A DNA stretch of 5,318 bases, taken from contig CAKZIH010000154.1 of assembly GCA_936931335.1 (NCBI GenBank), positions 1-5,318 on the forward strand, read 5' to 3'. Position 1 is the stretch's first letter, and the number at the start of each line of letters is the position of its first letter. Source of the DNA: an uncultured Nostocoides sp. GTDB taxonomy: Bacteria; Actinomycetota; Actinomycetes; Actinomycetales; Dermatophilaceae. The translations under genes and the position numbers were made by a program. Positions 1 to 5,301 of the stretch are shown piece after piece. A model generated the notes under the pieces. The model was not told where the DNA came from. It made no database searches and saw nothing but the letters and a program-made list of their open reading frames with translations.

Positions 1-94
1 CCGTGGCGGCGGGGCTGCCGGCCAGCAGGGCGGCGGCCGAGAGCAGGGCGCCGGCGCCGGCCCAGGCGGACGCCTTGGGGGTGGTGCGCGTCAT
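1..94 (-). CDS. Partial CDS, N-terminal signal peptide of an exported protein
   Basis: The gene reads leftward off the window edge, so only the first 31 codons are seen. The start ATG is the complement of 92-94. A good ribosome binding site, GGAGA (complement of 102-106), lies 7 nt upstream and supports this start. The visible peptide has a classic Sec signal layout: a short basic n-region (MTRTTPK), a hydrophobic Ala/Leu/Gly core at about residues 9-25 (including GALLSAAALLAG), then a small-residue stretch SPAAT suited to signal peptidase I cleavage. No lipobox cysteine is visible in this stretch, so a secreted rather than lipid-anchored protein is favoured, although the peptide is cut close to the expected cleavage site. 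The mature domain is outside the window, so function is unknown. It is divergent from the ArsR gene, and the shared 111-bp gap could put it under the same repressor, but no promoter for it could be identified. Confidence 0.6.
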   Translation of the reverse strand, partial: MTRTTPKASAWAGAGALLSAAALLAGSPAAT

Positions 95-168
95 AGGGTT
101 TTCTCCACTGCAAATCGAAGGCGATGTCGCTTCCAGGATGGCACGACGACACCCGAGGACCGGAATCC

Positions 169-198
169 TTGACAGGTGACCAAATAGTCACCTATTGT
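169..198 (+). promoter_or_regulatory. Promoter of the arsR-like/SRPBCC unit, probably leaderless
   Basis: A perfect consensus -35 hexamer TTGACA lies at 169-174, and a TATAAT-like hexamer TATTGT at 193-198, with an 18-nt spacer. Transcription would then start about 6-8 nt downstream, at 204-206, essentially on the A of the ATG at 206. No Shine-Dalgarno sequence precedes that ATG. Together these suggest a leaderless mRNA, a common arrangement in actinobacteria. The -35/-10 match is seen in the sequence; the start site is inferred. Confidence 0.7.
174..193. promoter_or_regulatory. Probable operator: perfect 7-bp inverted repeat between -35 and -10
   Basis: AGGTGAC at 174-180 and GTCACCT at 187-193 are perfect inverted arms separated by 6 nt (CAAATA). 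The palindrome fills the promoter spacer, overlapping the last base of the -35 box and the first base of the -10 box, so a bound dimer would block RNA polymerase. A second, overlapping inverted repeat, AATAG (183-187) with CTATT (192-196), is also present. ArsR-family proteins bind such palindromes as winged-helix dimers and often repress their own genes. The first gene downstream is an ArsR-family protein, so autoregulation is the natural reading, though binding is inferred. Confidence 0.65.
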
Positions 199-205
199 CG
201 TGGTC

Positions 206-532
206 ATGGAGGACGACCTGGTTTTCAAGGCACTCGCTGACCCAACGCGGCGCGTGCTCTTGGACGTCCTCTTCGCCTCGGACGGGCGCAGTCTCGGTGA
301 GTTGGTCGCCGTGGTCGGCGAACGGCATACGGAGATGACGCGCTTCGGGGTGGCCAAGCACTTGCGGATCCTCGAGGACGCGGGATTGGTGCTCGTCCGC
401 AAGCAGGGCCGGGAGAAGTTGCACTACCTCAACCCCGTCCCGATCCGGTTGATCCACGACCGGTGGATCGACAAGTTCACCGAGCACCACGCCATGGCGC
501 TCGCCGATCTGAAACGCCAACTGGAGGAATGA
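206..532 (+). CDS. ArsR-family winged-helix transcriptional regulator
   Basis: This 108-aa protein is a compact winged helix-turn-helix repressor of ArsR type. It opens with the family signature ALADPTRR (residues 9-16), followed by the long helix RVLLDVLF. The recognition-helix segment MTRFGVAKHLRILEDAGLV spans 44-62, and the beta-wing VRKQGREKLHYLN spans about 64-76. It contains no cysteine, so it lacks the ELCVCDL-type metal site of arsenic/cadmium sensors and is not a thiol-based metal sensor. The MTRFGVAKHL form is typical of ArsR-like regulators encoded beside SRPBCC/AHSA1 genes, as here, where the next gene starts 2 nt after the stop. The ATG at 206 is preferred over an in-frame GTG at 200: it sits where a leaderless transcript from the upstream promoter would begin, and neither start has a Shine-Dalgarno sequence. 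The effector is unknown. It probably represses its own two-gene unit through the palindrome at 174-193. Confidence 0.9.
   Translation: MEDDLVFKALADPTRRVLLDVLFASDGRSLGELVAVVGERHTEMTRFGVAKHLRILEDAGLVLVRKQGREKLHYLNPVPIRLIHDRWIDKFTEHHAMALADLKRQLEE
523..527 (+). promoter_or_regulatory. Ribosome binding site fixing the SRPBCC gene start
   Basis: GGAGG lies inside the last codons of the ArsR gene and is 7 nt from the ATG at 535 but only 1 nt from the in-frame ATG at 529. The 535 start is therefore chosen, giving a 2-nt gap between the genes rather than a 4-nt ATGA overlap. Confidence 0.75.
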
Positions 533-534
533 CA

Positions 535-1059
535 ATGAGCGACACCACGACGCAGCCCATGAGCGACGACTCCGGCCGGGCCGCACCCGAGCGGCAGGTC
601 TTCCGGGTCTACATCCAGGCTCCGGTGCAGAAGGTCTGGGATGCCCTGACCAGCTCCGAGTTCACCACCAAGTACGGCTATGGCGGTGAGGTCGAGGTCG
701 ACCTCACTCCCGGCGGGAAGTACCTGGCGCACACCACCCCAGCGATGAAGGAGATGGGGATGGGCGATACCGCGGTGACCGGCAAGGTCATCGAGGCCGA
801 CCCGCCGCGCCGGCTGGTGCAGACCTGGGTGGCCGCTTGGCACAACGAGGAGACGACCCTCACCTGGGATCTGACCGAGTACGACGGCGGCCTGACCGGC
901 CTGACCCTCACCCACGACTGCGCGGGTGCGCCCAACACCGCGATGGATGTCGAGGGCACCGGCAACGCCGCGCAGGGTGGTGGCGGCTGGCCGTGGGTCC
1001 TCGCCAGCCTCAAGACCCTGCTGGAGACCGGGCAGGCGATGGTCTCCGCGGGCGCCTGA
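535..1059 (+). CDS. SRPBCC / AHSA1-like (START-fold) protein
   Basis: The 174-aa product fits the SRPBCC helix-grip fold, in the branch named after the activator of Hsp90 ATPase homologue AHSA1. After a polar, probably flexible leader (1-20), VFRVYIQAPVQKVWDALTS (22-40) matches the first strand and helices. The strands VEVDLTPGGKYLAHT (53-67), VTGKVIEADPPRRLVQTW (81-98) and TTLTWDLTE (107-115) plus LTGLTLTHDCAG (120-131) follow. The C-terminal helix GWPWVLASLKTLLETG (151-166) would close the ligand cavity. Such proteins bind small hydrophobic ligands or act as minor enzymes or co-chaperones; the ligand here cannot be read from the sequence, and AHSA1 similarity does not imply Hsp90 binding. 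The gene follows the ArsR-type gene by 2 nt, is almost certainly co-transcribed with it, and is probably induced when that repressor is released. No transmembrane segment or signal peptide is seen. Confidence 0.85.
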   Translation: MSDTTTQPMSDDSGRAAPERQVFRVYIQAPVQKVWDALTSSEFTTKYGYGGEVEVDLTPGGKYLAHTTPAMKEMGMGDTAVTGKVIEADPPRRLVQTWVAAWHNEETTLTWDLTEYDGGLTGLTLTHDCAGAPNTAMDVEGTGNAAQGGGGWPWVLASLKTLLETGQAMVSAGA

Positions 1060-1079
1060 TTCGGCGTTCTCGGACAACG

Positions 1080-1126
1080 AAAAAGGGACGGTATGCCGTG
1101 ACGGGCAGGTCACGGCATACCGTCCC
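1080..1126 (-). terminator. Rho-independent terminator, 18-bp perfect stem
   Basis: GGGACGGTATGCCGTGAC (1085-1102) and its exact complement at 1109-1126 form an 18-bp stem with a 6-nt loop (1103-1108). Five A residues at 1080-1084 become a U-run just after the stem when read on the minus strand, so the terminator points leftward. It serves the disordered-protein gene that ends at 1200, about 75 nt upstream. It lies in a convergent gap and may also slow transcription from the SRPBCC gene, but there is no T-run on the plus side. Confidence 0.85.
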
Positions 1127-1195
1127 CAACCAACTAGAGGACTCACCACGCTAGGCGGCCGCTTCGGTATGCGGTGTCCTCGCCAGGGTTGGTTG
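1127..1195. repeat. Imperfect nested inverted repeat in the convergent gap
   Basis: CAACCAAC (1127-1134) is the exact complement of GTTGGTTG (1188-1195). Inside it, GAGGAC (1137-1142) complements GTCCTC (1176-1181), and CACC/GGTG can extend the inner pairing with a bulge. A GCGGCCGC palindrome sits near the apex. CGGTATGCGGTG (1166-1177 region) echoes the CGGTATGCCGTG of the neighbouring terminator stem with one mismatch. It lies in the 3' untranslated region of the minus-strand gene, immediately next to the terminator. A long imperfect hairpin that protects or terminates RNA is possible. No known RNA family was recognised. Confidence 0.4.
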
Positions 1196-1199
1196 TGAC

Positions 1200-1970
1200 C
1201 TACTGCTGGGGCTGGGCGTCCTGGCCGTTCTGACCGGTGCCCTGCTGACCGGCATCGTTCTGGCCGGTGTCCTCCTGGCCGGGCACGGTGATATTGCCGT
1301 CGGCGTCCTGGATCATCGGCCCGCCGGCGTCCTCGGCGGTCCAGTCGCCGCGCTGGCGGAACTCCTCACCGGCGGCCACGTCGTGATCGGCCGGGTCGTG
1401 CTCCTGAGCGAACTCCTGCTCGCGCTGCGCCTGCTCCGCATCCCCGCCGAGGTTGCCACCCCAGCCGGTCTCGGCCTCGTCGTCCTGGCCAGTGCTGCTG
1501 TCGCCGCTGGCTCGGTCCTTGCGCGCGGCCGCATCCGCTTCGGCCAGCCCGGCGTCGTCGGAGTCGTCGGCCGCGCCGGAGCGGGCGGTGAGGTTCTCGC
1601 CGCCGCCGGTGCCCTGCGCCATACCGAAGTCGTCGCGGTCGCTCTGCCGGCTGGTTTCCTGCTCACGCTGGGCACGGTCCGCATCGGTTTCCACCTGCTG
1701 GTCGAGCCGCTCGCCCGCGGCCTGGCCGGTCGGGTCCGGCACCTCGTCGCCGGTGATGTCCGTGGCGTCGCTGGCTTCCGGGGTCGTCGGCAGCGGACGG
1801 TCGCCGCTGCCCGCCTCCGGGCCGGGCATCTCGGCGGGTCCGGTCATCCCCTGGTCGGCGGTCATCCCGCTGCCGGCGAAATCCCCCGTGGTGGCAAGGC
1901 TGTCGAGGTCGGTGCTGGCGGCGTCGAAGGCGGACGAACCGCCGCCCATCGGGGTGCTCTGGTCACTCAT
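1200..1970 (-). CDS. Acidic, low-complexity, probably disordered protein of unknown function
   Basis: This 256-aa protein is very rich in Asp, Glu, Gly, Gln, Ala, Ser and Thr, has no cysteine, and has few aromatic or large hydrophobic residues (Trp only at 170 and 210). It is therefore probably intrinsically disordered and soluble; no signal peptide or membrane segment is seen. It has internal repeats: DADRAQREQE at 96-105 and DAEQAQREQE at 177-186 match at 8 of 10 positions, and TGQN occurs twice in the Gln/Gly-rich tail (235-238, 245-248). A short, slightly more ordered-looking patch, GGPMIQDADGNITVPGQ, precedes the tail. I do not recognise the family. GERLDQQ (86-92) loosely recalls the GESLDQRL element of short actinobacterial DUF5709 proteins, but that is too weak to assign. 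The start at 1970 is set by AGGGAG 5 nt upstream; a longer reading from 2048 would add 26 basic residues unlike the rest. It is a single-gene unit ending at the stem-loop terminator at 1080-1126. Confidence 0.75.
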   Translation of the reverse strand: MSDQSTPMGGGSSAFDAASTDLDSLATTGDFAGSGMTADQGMTGPAEMPGPEAGSGDRPLPTTPEASDATDITGDEVPDPTGQAAGERLDQQVETDADRAQREQETSRQSDRDDFGMAQGTGGGENLTARSGAADDSDDAGLAEADAAARKDRASGDSSTGQDDEAETGWGGNLGGDAEQAQREQEFAQEHDPADHDVAAGEEFRQRGDWTAEDAGGPMIQDADGNITVPGQEDTGQNDAGQQGTGQNGQDAQPQQ

Positions 1971-1975
1971 GACTA

Positions 1976-1981
1976 CTCCCT
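1976..1981 (-). promoter_or_regulatory. Ribosome binding site of the acidic protein gene
   Basis: Read on the minus strand, AGGGAG lies 5 nt upstream of the ATG at 1970. It selects this start over the in-frame ATG at 2048, whose extra coding would run through the divergent promoter region. Confidence 0.75.
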
Positions 1982-2086
1982 GAACTCGGCATTGTGGTCC
2001 TTGGCAACCTAGCCGGGTGCGGGTGCCGCGCGGCGGGTTACCGGGCACGCATTTGTCCGTACCCCATCCCGTGACGCGCGGCCGCC

Positions 2087-2099
2087 TACAGTTGGCCGG
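2087..2099 (+). promoter_or_regulatory. Probable -10 element of the GH13 gene (leaderless start)
   Basis: TACAGT at 2087-2092 fits the TANNNT form of the actinobacterial -10 box. It is followed by a 6-nt discriminator (TTGGCC), and then GTG at 2099 falls at the expected transcription start. No Shine-Dalgarno sequence precedes the GTG, which supports a leaderless mRNA. No convincing -35 box is visible at the usual distance. The rest of the 1971-2098 divergent gap holds a GCCGCGCGGC palindrome at 2025-2034 and a minus-strand TAGGTT that could be a weak -10 for the gene at 1970. Nothing else is clear in it. Confidence 0.5.
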
Positions 2100-3910
2100 T
2101 GCCGCCTGAGAGCCCGTCGCCGTATGCCGGGATGGGCGCCATACCCGTACCCGGCGGAGTGAGCTTCCGAGTTTGGGCGCCGCGCGCCCGCAATGTCGCC
2201 GTGATCGGCGACTTCTGCGGCTGGCGCACCCAGCGCAAGACGCCGCTGGCCCGGGATCACCGCGACAGCGGCACCTGGTCCGGCGTGGTCGCGGGCGCCG
2301 GGGTGGGCTCGCAGTACCGCTTCCTGGTCCGCTATGGCGGGCCCTACCTCTGGCGGATCGATCCCTTTGCGCGCCAAGTCACCGGGGCGGCCGGCAATGC
2401 CGTGGTCTTCGATCCGCGCCAACTCGAGTGGGGCACAACAGAGTTCCGAATGCCCGCCTGGGAGGACTTGATCGTCTACGAACTCCACATCCCGACCTTC
2501 GGTGCCGGAGCGCACGGCCCGGGCACCTTCTGGAGCGCGATCGGGCGCCTGGATCATTTGGCCTGGCTCGGGATCACCGCGGTCGAGGTGATGCCGCCAT
2601 TCGAATTTGCGGGCTCGGTGAGCTGGGGCTACAACCCCTCTCATCTGTTCGCCATCGAGAGCTCGTATGGTGGCCCGCTCGCCTTCGCGGCCTTCGTCCG
2701 GGCCGCCCACGAGCGCGGGATCGCGGTCATCCTCGACGTGGTGCACAACCATCTTGGTCCGGGCGACCTCGACCTCTGGCGCTTCGACGGCTGGCACAAG
2801 CGTGGCTATGGCGGCACCTACTTCTACAACGACAGGCGCGCGGAAACCCCTTGGGGGGCAACGCGTCCCAACTACGAGCGCAAGGAGGTCCGCAACTACC
2901 TGCGGGATTCGGCGCTGATGTGGCTGGAGGACTTCCGGGTCGACGGTCTTCGCTTCGATGGCACCAACTACATCCGCTCACGGTGGGGTGATGTGCGCGA
3001 TCCGGGGCAGCGGATCCGGGGCGGCCACGACTACCTGGCGGCACTGACCGCGGATCTGCGCTCGCGGCAGCCGTGGAAGCTCCTCATCGCCGAGGACATG
3101 CAGTCCGATCCGGCCGTTACCCGAGAGAGCGCCGATGGTGGGCTGGGTTTCCACGCCCAATGGGCCGCCGGTTTCGTGCACCCGGTGCGGGCCGCGCTCG
3201 AGGCGGCCCGGGATGAAGACCGCGACATCCAGGCGGTGGCGGCGGCTCTCGCCGACGAGGGGCGGACGCCATACGAGCGGGTGATCTTTACCGAGTCGCA
3301 CGACGAGGTGGCCAATGGCAAAGCCCGCCTGCCGGAGACGATCAGTCCCGGTGCCGCGGACTCCTGGCCGGCGCGCGCCCGGGCCGCCCTCGGGCTGGCG
3401 CTGGTGCTCACCGCGCCGGGGATCCCGATGCTCTTCCAGGGGCAGGATTTCCTGGAGGACGGCTGGTTCGATGATCGGCGCCCGCTGGACTGGGACAAGC
3501 AGCACCGGCATGCGGGCTTCCTGCACCTGGTTCGTCAGCTGATTGCCCTGCGCCGCAACCTGACCGGGGTGACCCGGGGGCTGCGCGATCGGCATACGGC
3601 GATCATCCGGGCCGATGACGCCCGCCCGGTCCTCGCCTACCACCGGTGGTCCCACGGCGGGCCCGGTGACGATGTGGTGGTCGTGGTCAACCTCAGCGCG
3701 CAGCCGCTGGTCGACTATCGCCTGGGCCTGCCGCGCCCGGGCGAATGGCGGCTGCGGTGCAATACCGCCGCGCCCGTCTTCGGGATCGGTCCGGAGCGTC
3801 CGCACGCGGGTGACCTGGTCACCACCCCGGATGAGTGCGACGGCCACCCCCAATCCGCGCAATTGACCATCGGCCCGTATGCCGCCCTGGTCTACTCCCA
3901 GGACCCCTGA
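2099..3910 (+). CDS. GH13 alpha-amylase-family protein, glycogen branching enzyme-like
   Basis: This 603-aa cytoplasmic protein has an N-terminal CBM48-like beta-sandwich (about 14-105, with GGVSFRVWAPRA and VIGDFCGW). A GH13 (beta/alpha)8 barrel (about 120-480) and a C-terminal beta domain (about 495-600) follow. The four GH13 motifs are intact: DVVHNH (213-218), GLRFD with nucleophile Asp287, AEDMQ with acid/base Glu332, and ESHDE with transition-state Asp402. The FCGW element, the long loop WRFDGW...GGTYFYND...TPWG (227-253) and the motif SHDEVANGKARLPE (400-413) resemble the shorter COG0296 branching-enzyme-like proteins. These transfer alpha-1,4-glucan segments to make alpha-1,6 branches; the actual activity here is inferred. 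Length is below classic GlgB (about 730 aa) and near TreZ (about 600 aa), so trehalohydrolase is the main alternative. No treY, treS or glg gene is in view. GTG 2099 was chosen for its fit to the -10 box; ATG 2132 is possible but would start at the edge of the CBM48 domain with no ribosome site. Confidence 0.85.
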   Translation: MPPESPSPYAGMGAIPVPGGVSFRVWAPRARNVAVIGDFCGWRTQRKTPLARDHRDSGTWSGVVAGAGVGSQYRFLVRYGGPYLWRIDPFARQVTGAAGNAVVFDPRQLEWGTTEFRMPAWEDLIVYELHIPTFGAGAHGPGTFWSAIGRLDHLAWLGITAVEVMPPFEFAGSVSWGYNPSHLFAIESSYGGPLAFAAFVRAAHERGIAVILDVVHNHLGPGDLDLWRFDGWHKRGYGGTYFYNDRRAETPWGATRPNYERKEVRNYLRDSALMWLEDFRVDGLRFDGTNYIRSRWGDVRDPGQRIRGGHDYLAALTADLRSRQPWKLLIAEDMQSDPAVTRESADGGLGFHAQWAAGFVHPVRAALEAARDEDRDIQAVAAALADEGRTPYERVIFTESHDEVANGKARLPETISPGAADSWPARARAALGLALVLTAPGIPMLFQGQDFLEDGWFDDRRPLDWDKQHRHAGFLHLVRQLIALRRNLTGVTRGLRDRHTAIIRADDARPVLAYHRWSHGGPGDDVVVVVNLSAQPLVDYRLGLPRPGEWRLRCNTAAPVFGIGPERPHAGDLVTTPDECDGHPQSAQLTIGPYAALVYSQDP

Positions 3911-3925
3911 CGGCGCCGCAGCGAC

Positions 3926-4522
3926 TCAGTCGTCGGTGACCAGGGGCACGAAGAGGTAGCGCCCGTGTGTGCTCACCGTGGGCTCGCCGCCGGGCTCGGC
4001 AGGGGCGAGCACCCGCAACATCTGCCCGCGCACCGGGATCACCAGCACCCCGCCCGGCGCGAGCTGCGCAACCAGTTCGCCCGGCAGCTCATCCGGCTGC
4101 GCCGAGACCAGGATCCGGTCGAAGGGCCCATCCTGCGGAGCGCCCAGTCGGCCATCGGCAAGCCGGATCTCGGTGTGCGGCAAGTCAACCCGAGCGAGGT
4201 TCTGCTGCCCGAACTCGCATACCGCGGCAATCCGTTCCACCCCGATCACCCGTCCGCGGTCCCCGACCAGCCGCCCAAGGATGGCGGTGGTCCACCCCGA
4301 GCCCGCGCCCACGTCCAGCACCCGCTGCCCCGGTTGCACGTCGAGCAGCAGGAGCATGTCGCGCACCGTCCGCGGCTGCGAATTGGTCTGGCCCTGGCCG
4401 ATGGCGATCGGACCGTCGTGTTGTGCGCGGGCCCGATCGGCGGCATGCAGGAAGCCGGTACGCGGCGTGGCCGCCATCGCCGCGTCAACCCTTGCCGCGT
4501 CTACCGCCGCCGCTGCGTCCAT
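3926..4522 (-). CDS. pcm: Protein-L-isoaspartate O-methyltransferase
   Basis: The 198-aa product repairs aged proteins by transferring a methyl group from S-adenosylmethionine to L-isoaspartyl residues, starting their return to aspartate. Family marks are clear. ATPRTGFLH (18-26) matches the N-terminal helix, and IGQGQTNSQP (41-50) is the signature that in E. coli Pcm reads IGQGQTISQP. SAM motif I is VLDVGAGSG (68-76), with Glu96 at the end of strand 2 in the ribose-binding position. FDRILVSAQPDELPGELVAQLAPGGVLVIPV (134-164) covers strands 4-5 and the substrate-side loop. Length is close to E. coli Pcm (208 aa). The ATG at 4522 is favoured because the upstream extension to 4624 would overlap the divergent oxidoreductase gene and has no family likeness. 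It lacks a strong ribosome site (only GGGG close by), so ATG 4477 is an alternative that still keeps the conserved core. It converges on the GH13 gene with a 15-nt gap and has no obvious operon partner. Confidence 0.88.
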   Translation of the reverse strand: MDAAAAVDAARVDAAMAATPRTGFLHAADRARAQHDGPIAIGQGQTNSQPRTVRDMLLLLDVQPGQRVLDVGAGSGWTTAILGRLVGDRGRVIGVERIAAVCEFGQQNLARVDLPHTEIRLADGRLGAPQDGPFDRILVSAQPDELPGELVAQLAPGGVLVIPVRGQMLRVLAPAEPGGEPTVSTHGRYLFVPLVTDD

Positions 4523-4614
4523 CGCCCCAGTGTGACCCGCTGCCCCGGGTGGCGGGGTGATTGTCGAATGGCTGCCCTTCGCCGGCGAGAATCCGGTGTG
4601 GCACCGTGGAGGGC
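4523..4614. promoter_or_regulatory. Divergent intergenic region between pcm and the oxidoreductase
   Basis: Both flanking genes must start transcription here or further inside each other. On the minus strand GACAAT (complement of ATTGTC around 4559-4564) is a fair -10 for pcm. On the plus strand GAGAAT at 4587-4592 is a weak -10 candidate, with TTGTCG at 4561-4566 as a poorly spaced -35 (20 nt). No strong palindrome or repeat is seen. Confidence 0.3.
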
Positions 4615-5301
4615 ATGACTTCATACGGACTCCTCGTGATCGGCAGCGGTCCGGCCGGTGTGAGCGCCGCCCAGGCCTACCTCGCGGCCGGCGGCCCGGG
4701 ACCGGTGGTCCTACTCACCGCCGACCAGGACGAGCCCTATGAGCGCCCGCCGCTGTCCAAGGACTCGCTGGCCGGCCCGGGTGAGCCGGCCCGCACCCCG
4801 ATCTCCGAGGCCAAGCTGCCCAAGGACGTCGAACTACGCCTAGGCACCACCGTCACCGCCATCGATCTGCAGGCTCGCACGGTCACCGCGGGCGAGGAGA
4901 CCCTCGGCTTCCAGCGGCTCATCGTCGCCACCGGATCCCGTCCACTGCCCTTGGCCGGAGCGGACGCGGACGCCGACATCCATACCCTGCGCTTCCTTGA
5001 GGACGCACGTCGGCTGACCCAGGCCGCCGACCATGGCCGCACCGCCCTGGTCATCGGCTCTGGTTTCATCGGCTGTGAGGCCGCTGCCTCCCTAGCCCGG
5101 CGCGGCCTGCAGACCACCCTGGTCACCCCGGAGTCCGGCCCGCAGCAGAAGCGCCTGGGCAGCTATGCCGCGCAACAGATCACGAGTTGGCTCACCGACC
5201 TCGGTATTGAGGTGCGCACCGGCGTCGAGGTCACCGGGGTGCAGGCCCCGCGCACGGTCCACCTCTCCGACGGCCACACGCTGGCCCCAGACCTGATCCT
5301 C
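4615..5301 (+). CDS. FAD-dependent NAD(P)H oxidoreductase, ferredoxin-reductase type (3'-truncated)
   Basis: 229 codons are genuine before adapter sequence begins; the full protein would be expected at about 400 aa. The first dinucleotide-binding motif, VIGSGPAG (8-15), binds FAD. YERPPLSKD (42-50) is the hallmark of the ferredoxin/rubredoxin/putidaredoxin-reductase and AIF-like branch. ATGSRP (105-110) is the second FAD-contacting motif. ALVIGSGFIGCEAAASLARRG (144-164) is the second Rossmann motif, for NAD(P)H. Such enzymes pass electrons from NAD(P)H through FAD to a small iron-sulfur protein, often for a cytochrome P450 or dioxygenase. The partner is not in view and the C-terminal dimer/oxidoreductase domain is missing, so the specific role is open. 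GGAGG at 4608-4612 is only 2 nt from the ATG at 4615, closer than usual; an in-frame GTG at 4606 is a possible alternative start. The four and two-thirds codons after Leu229 (reading RSEEH) are adapter-derived and should not be counted as protein. Confidence 0.88.

Noticed and set aside
206..532. ArsR gene as an arsenic or metal resistance sensor
   Set aside because: The protein has no cysteine and no metal-resistance gene is nearby.
463..534. Upstream extension of the SRPBCC protein to an ATG at 463
   Set aside because: It would overlap the conserved ArsR C-terminus, is unlike the family, and GGAGG at 523-527 points to 535.
1383..2012. Long plus-strand open frame (209 codons) antisense to the acidic-protein gene
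   Set aside because: No ribosome site or promoter, and its Val/Gly/Arg/Ala-rich translation is what GC-rich antisense frames give. The minus strand has the ribosome site, terminator and internal protein repeats.
2025..2034. GCCGCGCGGC palindrome as an operator for the divergent genes
   Set aside because: A pure G/C 10-mer palindrome is not unusual at this base composition and it is not positioned on a recognisable promoter box.
3885..3945. CCCTGGTC / GACCAGGG inverted arms around the convergent gene ends, with a small CGAC-TCA-GTCG hairpin at 3922-3932
   Set aside because: Arms of 8 bp with a 45-nt loop and a 4-bp hairpin, inside coding sequence and without a T-run, are within chance for GC-rich DNA; not called a terminator.
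3965..4618. Plus-strand open frames of 188-217 codons opposite pcm
   Set aside because: The minus frame carries clear isoaspartyl methyltransferase motifs. The plus frames are Arg/Pro/Ala-rich shadows without recognisable domains.
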